Translations under genes and position numbers: made by a program
Part shown: one piece after another, positions 60,047 to 64,000 of the stretch
How the letters are laid out: every line of letters begins with the position of its first letter
Numbering within the stretch: position 1 is the stretch's first letter
NCBI RefSeq assembly: GCF_002368415.1
Contig: NZ_AP018290.1
Location: 7,431,717 to 7,495,716, forward strand
Length of the DNA: 64,000 bases
Origin: Calothrix sp. NIES-4105
Lineage (GTDB): Bacteria; Cyanobacteriota; Cyanobacteriia; Cyanobacteriales; Nostocaceae
Direction: 5' to 3'
The notes under the pieces: model-generated
Seen by the model: only the letters and a program-made list of their open reading frames with translations
The model's database searches: none
Told to the model about the DNA's origin: nothing

Positions 60047-60483
60047 GTAGAAAGTGCTGAGTGAGTCGTGAGTCGTGAGTCGTGAGTCGTGAGTCGTGCT
60101 GAGTTATGTAGGTTGGGTGAAGCAGAGCGCGGAACTCAACACTCCAAATCAACATATTTTTGATATTTTTGTCCACCATTGGTGGACATTTTTGTACAAA
60201 AACGGCTTATTCCTGATTAATAAAGTATCTTATATAACCTAAATACTTCAAATTCAGTAATAATATTGAGTAAAAACCGCCTTTTTATATTGCGCGTAAG
60301 TATAACTTTTAACCAACTGATTTTTGATTTTAAGTTCAAATTGATAGTATTTACATATTATATTTTATTTTAGGCGCTTAAAAATTGTGTTATTTAAAGT
60401 GTTGGGTTGCGCGCTCCGCTCCACCCAACCTACATAACTACGTAACTCAGCACGACTCACGACTCACGACTCACTCAGCACTT
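60047..60483. mobile_element. large inverted-repeat element with STRR ends
   Basis: The left arm (about 60047-60140) is GTGCTGAGTGAGTCGTGAG units followed by GTTATGTAGGTTGGGTG and GCAGAGCGCGGAACTCAAC. The right arm (about 60398-60483) holds GTTGGGTTGCGCGCTCCGC, CACCCAACCTACATAAC, then ACTCACGACTCACGACTCAC in the opposite sense. The centre (about 250 bases) is AT-rich and carries TTGTCCACCATTGGTGGAC, a small palindrome. No open frame. It has the form of a non-autonomous element or a very long hairpin between two convergent genes. Confidence 0.7.
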
Positions 60484-60484
60484 T

Positions 60485-61915
60485 TTACTCTTTAATTTGT
60501 AGTACAACGAGTGTCATGTCGTCGATGTTTTGTTTATCGGCGCCAATAAAGTCGTGTACTTTATCAAACATGTAATCTAGTATTTCTTGGGGTTCGCTGT
60601 AAATGCGGCAGGCTGTGTTAAGTGCTGAAATCAGGTTCTCTTCGTCGAATCTATCACCACTTGCTGAAGCTGCATCAGTTAAACCGTCTGTATAATAAAT
60701 TACAACGTCTCCAGGTTCTAACTGTGCTTGACCGTCTTCATATTGGCTGTTGGCATCTAAACCAATTAACATCCCAAGTGTATCTAAACGAGTTATTGTC
60801 CTGGTTGCAGCGTGCCACCATAATGGTGGGTTGTGGGCTGCATTACTGTAATATAAAGTTCGTGTCTGTGGGTCAAACTCTGAATAAAAAAGGGTGACAA
60901 ATCGATTCGAGTTCTCTAAATCGGCATACATGACGCGATTTAAATTTTGTAAAATTCGTTTGGGTGGATGACCGTGTAATACCTCACCTCGTAACATTCC
61001 CCGCATCATTGTCATGATTAACCCAGCAGGAACTCCTTTACCCATTACGTCACCAACTACTAAACCCCAGCGTCCACTATTATCAAGTACTGAAGTATTA
61101 TTCTCCAGCACTGAAGTACTAGTGACGTGATTTTTGCCTTCTTGTTGAATTTGGTTATGATTAGTAGGGATAAAGTCGTAGTAATCTCCACCTACACGGT
61201 TTGCTGGTTTACACCGCGCGGCTAAAGCTAAACCTGGAATTTTTGGACACTGACGGGGTAGTAGGCGCCTTTGAATTTCGGCGCCAATTTCAAGTTCTTG
61301 GTCTAAACGTTCTTTTTTCCGCAGTTCAACACCTAATTCATCGTTTTCAATAGCGACTGCGGTTTGGTCGGCAACTAAACGAACCAACTTTTGACGTGTT
61401 TCAGTCCAAGTGTAGTCAGGGTCACGACTTAAAACATACAACCATCCTCGTTCATTATGTTTTACGAGTATTGCGGTACCAAATATTTGTACATCAGGAC
61501 CCAAATAACGATGCATTTGGTCATCTAACATGCCTGTAGTCATTGTTAACGGTACGGCATTTGTTAATAAAGTAATTTGGCTGCTAGCTGTTTCGAGCGC
61601 TTTACGAATATTTTTACGCTGAAGACTATCTTGCCAGTGCAGTTGCTCTAACCGCACTTGCCCATTTGGTTTGTAGAGAAATAAAGCACTACCATCAGCG
61701 TCAGTGACTCGCGTTGCCATCAGCGGAATTAACTCTAAAAACTGATTTAAATTATTAAAGCTTCTAAGGGCAAATCCCAACGAACTCAGCAAGTCTTGAA
61801 TTTTATTTTGCTCGCGATGCAGCCGTGCCACAAGTTCTTTCAGCGCTACCACTGGAGTGACATCAGTCGTAGTGCTGGTATTGCTGTTAGTGGGTTGAGA
61901 TGGTGGTTGAGGCAC
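60485..61915 (-). CDS. PP2C/SpoIIE-type serine-threonine phosphatase with GAF sensor
   Basis: 476 residues. N-terminal Thr/Pro-rich lead, a coiled coil (VVALKELVARLHREQNKIQDLL), a GAF domain (about 40-210, with DADGSALFLYKPNGQVRLEQ) and then the PP2C-like domain of the SpoIIE/RsbU group. Metal ligands lie in GLVVGDVMGKGVPAGLI and in DDMTLVVLQI, with YYTDGLTDAASASGDRF and GGDYYDFIP. It should dephosphorylate anti-sigma-factor-antagonist-type proteins in a partner-switching pathway. Start is GTG at 61913-61915; no kinase or antagonist gene lies nearby. Confidence 0.88.
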   Translation of the reverse strand: MPQPPSQPTNSNTSTTTDVTPVVALKELVARLHREQNKIQDLLSSLGFALRSFNNLNQFLELIPLMATRVTDADGSALFLYKPNGQVRLEQLHWQDSLQRKNIRKALETASSQITLLTNAVPLTMTTGMLDDQMHRYLGPDVQIFGTAILVKHNERGWLYVLSRDPDYTWTETRQKLVRLVADQTAVAIENDELGVELRKKERLDQELEIGAEIQRRLLPRQCPKIPGLALAARCKPANRVGGDYYDFIPTNHNQIQQEGKNHVTSTSVLENNTSVLDNSGRWGLVVGDVMGKGVPAGLIMTMMRGMLRGEVLHGHPPKRILQNLNRVMYADLENSNRFVTLFYSEFDPQTRTLYYSNAAHNPPLWWHAATRTITRLDTLGMLIGLDANSQYEDGQAQLEPGDVVIYYTDGLTDAASASGDRFDEENLISALNTACRIYSEPQEILDYMFDKVHDFIGADKQNIDDMTLVVLQIKE

Positions 61916-62490
61916 AGGTAATTTATTATCGTTAAAACATAAGACTTAGTATTGCTACACCATATTGAGGCAAAGCTTGTAATTTTAGCAAGCGTATTAT
62001 GACGTAGGATAAAAATTTTATAAGTATTTCATTATTTGATTTAATTCCTTAATACTTTACAGCAATATTCATACACTTTTTTAGTAATTTTTACTTAATT
62101 ACATTTAATTGTAATAGCAGTAATTTCTACTACGTACTGAAGTTTTTAATCCTCTCATAACCTAATAAATACATCATGTATCGAAAGATAGACAGTTATA
62201 AACACTTACATACTTATTCAACATCATAGGTATTCTGACAAAGGGGTTAGAGGTCTAGGGGGGTAAAAGAACTTTTATGATAACAAACCTTGCCTTACTT
62301 ATAGGCATAGGAATATTGGCATACGCACTATCTTATAAATGAGATAATGGCGCCCCGATGCCTAAATTTTCAGGATGCAACTGATGATAGCAGTGTTCGC
62401 GCGTTTTTAAATAATTAGTTTAAAGCAGTTTTGAATTTTAAGATATTCTTGACTGAAAACTTAATTAATCGCGGTGTGTGCTGTTACATC
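61916..62490. other. 575-base spacer between phosphatase and ftsY
   Basis: AT-rich. The only coding candidate is a 21-residue frame at 62277-62342 (listed separately). No tRNA or terminator is recognised. Confidence 0.4.
62277..62342 (+). CDS. possible membrane micropeptide
   Basis: A 21-residue frame reads MITNLALLIGIGILAYALSY plus K, a single membrane helix, between two minus-strand genes. The ribosome site is weak. It resembles the size of small photosystem or cytochrome b6f subunits but matches none I know, and may be chance. Confidence 0.22.
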   Translation: MITNLALLIGIGILAYALSYK

Positions 62491-64000
62491 TCAGTTACTA
62501 AGTAAAGCTTCGACAAATTCGTAGCTAGAGAAAGGACGAAGGTCTTCTATTCCTTCACCGGCGCCGATAAATCGAATTGGTAGACCCAACTGCTTTACAA
62601 CAGCGAGTGCGACACCACCTTTGGCAGTACCATCGAGTTTGGTTAAAACTACACCACTCAACTGGGCAGCTTCAGAAAATACCTCAGCTTGCCGCAAACC
62701 ATTCTGACCTAACGTTGCATCAAGCACCAACAGTGATTCTACTTTAGCTTTCGGGGCTTTTTTATCGATAATGCGGCGGACTTTACTGAGTTCTTCCATC
62801 AAGTTTTTCTTATTTTGCAAGCGTCCTGCGGTATCTACTAGCAGCAACTCGGTCGAGCGCGCGTTTGCTGCTGCTATTGCGTCAAACACCACTGCTGCAG
62901 GGTCTGTATTTTTACCAGGATTCGATATGACTTCGACATTACTGCGTGTACCCCAGACTTTTACCTGTTCGACAGCAGCAGCGCGGAAAGTATCGGCGGC
63001 GCCAATCAAAGTACGGTAGCCTGATTTTTGGGATAAATGAGCAAGTTTACCAATTGTTGTAGTTTTACCGGCGCCGTTAACACCAGTTATGAGCCAAATA
63101 TTAAGAATGTCTTTTTCTGGAGCAAAGACAGTTTTTTGAGATTTTTGCATTGGAGCTTCAAGCATATCTTTAAGAATTGTCTTCAGATATGCAATAGCAG
63201 CATCAGCGGGAAGCGCTTCTGAGCGTAACTTAGTTTGTAAAGCATCAATAATATAATCAGTTGCTTCAACACCAACATCAGCCTGTAAAAGCAGCGCTTC
63301 GATTTCTGTCACCGCAGCTTGATTTAGCGGTCCTTTGCCAACAATTGCTTTTAACTGGTTAACTATATTACGACGAGTTTTACTCAAACCCCGTCGCAGC
63401 TTTTTGAGCCAATTAATTTCTTCTACTGATACATCTTCGGGGCGCCGACCTTGTGCAGCGAGTACTTCTGCCGACCACACAAACCCTTCATCGAACTCCA
63501 AATCTGAATCTAAGTAGGATGTTTCCTCTATTTCATCCTCCGAAACCTCACCATCATTCGTATCAGATACTACATTAGTAATTTCTGTTTCTGGTGCAGG
63601 AACATCAATCGCATTTTGCATTAACCTTTCTTGTCTAGCTTTTCGTTCGGCTGCTGCTCGTTCAATAAAAGATAAATTTGCAGCTGCATTTTGCGATGCC
63701 CCATCATTTACTTCCGCCACTACTACAGTAGATTCCACAGTATCATCTGTATTTTCAGCAACAGTGTTAATGACAGTCGCCGTCTCAGTAACAACTTCTT
63801 CAATATTGGATGCTTCAACAGGCGCCTTTTGGGCAGATAACTCGTTACCCGACTCAACAGTTGAAGTTTCTTCTGGAGTATCCTGCTGTTTTTGCTGAAT
63901 ATTTTTGTACGCAGCCTTAGCAAAAGCTAGCAGGTCAGATGCAGCAGGTGTAGTATCAGTTGAAGGCGCCGCATTCGATGAAGGAGCTTCGACTTGCTGC
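62491..64000 (-). CDS. ftsY: FtsY, signal recognition particle receptor (5' end outside window)
   Basis: The frame runs from the stop at 62491 without a break to the window end at 64000, so the start lies beyond; a GTG at 63736-63738 is internal. The visible 502 residues begin with an acidic Glu/Thr/Ser/Ala-rich A domain, as in other FtsY. The SRP54 N domain (LKKLRRGLSKTRRNIVNQLK) and G domain follow, with ITGVNGAGKTTTIGKLAHL, LLVDTAGRLQNKKNLMEEL, KVESLLVLDATLGQNGLRQA, TKLDGTAKGG and FIGAGEGIEDLRPF. It docks ribosome-SRP complexes at the membrane for co-translational insertion, for example of thylakoid proteins. Confidence 0.95.
   Translation of the reverse strand, partial: QQVEAPSSNAAPSTDTTPAASDLLAFAKAAYKNIQQKQQDTPEETSTVESGNELSAQKAPVEASNIEEVVTETATVINTVAENTDDTVESTVVVAEVNDGASQNAAANLSFIERAAAERKARQERLMQNAIDVPAPETEITNVVSDTNDGEVSEDEIEETSYLDSDLEFDEGFVWSAEVLAAQGRRPEDVSVEEINWLKKLRRGLSKTRRNIVNQLKAIVGKGPLNQAAVTEIEALLLQADVGVEATDYIIDALQTKLRSEALPADAAIAYLKTILKDMLEAPMQKSQKTVFAPEKDILNIWLITGVNGAGKTTTIGKLAHLSQKSGYRTLIGAADTFRAAAVEQVKVWGTRSNVEVISNPGKNTDPAAVVFDAIAAANARSTELLLVDTAGRLQNKKNLMEELSKVRRIIDKKAPKAKVESLLVLDATLGQNGLRQAEVFSEAAQLSGVVLTKLDGTAKGGVALAVVKQLGLPIRFIGAGEGIEDLRPFSSYEFVEALLSN

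Noticed and set aside
63723-63923. Leu-rich basic open frame on the minus strand near the window end
   Set aside because: It is another frame of the ftsY A domain, whose own frame stays open to the window end.

Overview
The window is chromosomal-type DNA of a filamentous, probably heterocyst-forming cyanobacterium. The evidence is psbA (D1), psbV, petE (plastocyanin), petJ (cytochrome c6), a PsbP homologue, cyanobacterial PEP carboxylase, PEP-CTERM proteins, a ScyD/ScyE-type protein, XisH/XisI and heptanucleotide tandem repeats of the Nostocales kind. The AT-rich sequence is studded with the palindrome GGCGCC, and I saw no copy of the usual cyanobacterial HIP1 octamer GCGATCGC. I could not assign the species.

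Layout. 1-3.8 kb: end of an unrecognised gene, a ChaB-domain stress protein, Dps, a small exported protein and a tandem GNAT acetyltransferase. 3.8-12.4 kb: the most remarkable region, one apparent minus-strand transcription unit. It starts at a promoter with helically spaced direct repeats (about 12.35-12.38 kb), runs through a small basic ORF and about 29 recognisable tRNA genes plus several tRNA-like or decayed ones, and ends with a divergent EF-Tu gene and a strong terminator at 3.8 kb. Between the tRNAs lie an HNH endonuclease, a coiled-coil protein with a perfect Shine-Dalgarno, a bacterial-type poly(ADP-ribose) glycohydrolase (GGG-x7-QEE signature) and an Rnl2-type RNA ligase (KLDG signature). 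The tRNAs cover every amino acid except valine. Four carry leucine anticodons on class I bodies, one has an 8-nt and one a 6-nt anticodon loop. Together this looks like a backup decoding set with RNA repair.

12.5-21.1 kb: lipoprotein polysaccharide deacetylase, a conserved pair with an HNH protein, a ribbon-helix-helix-like protein, a GAF sensor kinase lacking its phospho-acceptor histidine, a START-like protein, the ordinary tRNA-Glu and a Na+/H+ antiporter. 21.1-26.1 kb: electron-transfer genes (b6-like cytochrome, petJ, petE, psbV) around a Pro/Gln/Asn-rich TonB-like protein. 26.4-33.5 kb: two sugar ABC permeases and a binding lipoprotein without a local ATPase, a ScyD/ScyE-type protein, three MITE-like palindromic elements and an MFS transporter. 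33.8-42.3 kb: accessory region with a ThiF/MoeB-like gene fragment, a D-2-hydroxyacid dehydrogenase, a PD-(D/E)XK protein, a CyRepA1-type replication protein carrying an in-frame STRR insertion, frameshifted xisH plus xisI, an NHL-repeat protein and an HxlR regulator.

42.5-64 kb: a PEP-CTERM protein, psbA, an MBOAT/SGNH acylation pair separated by triplicate hairpin repeats, ppc with a Pro-rich insertion, small conserved genes, maf, psbP, a nonsense-interrupted small gene, a MEKHLA protein, a truncated Rossmann protein with a duplicated domain, a DUF2278/lamin-tail protein, a large inverted-repeat element, a PP2C/GAF phosphatase and the 3' part of ftsY, whose frame stays open to the window end. 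All assignments come from reading the sequence; no database search was possible.
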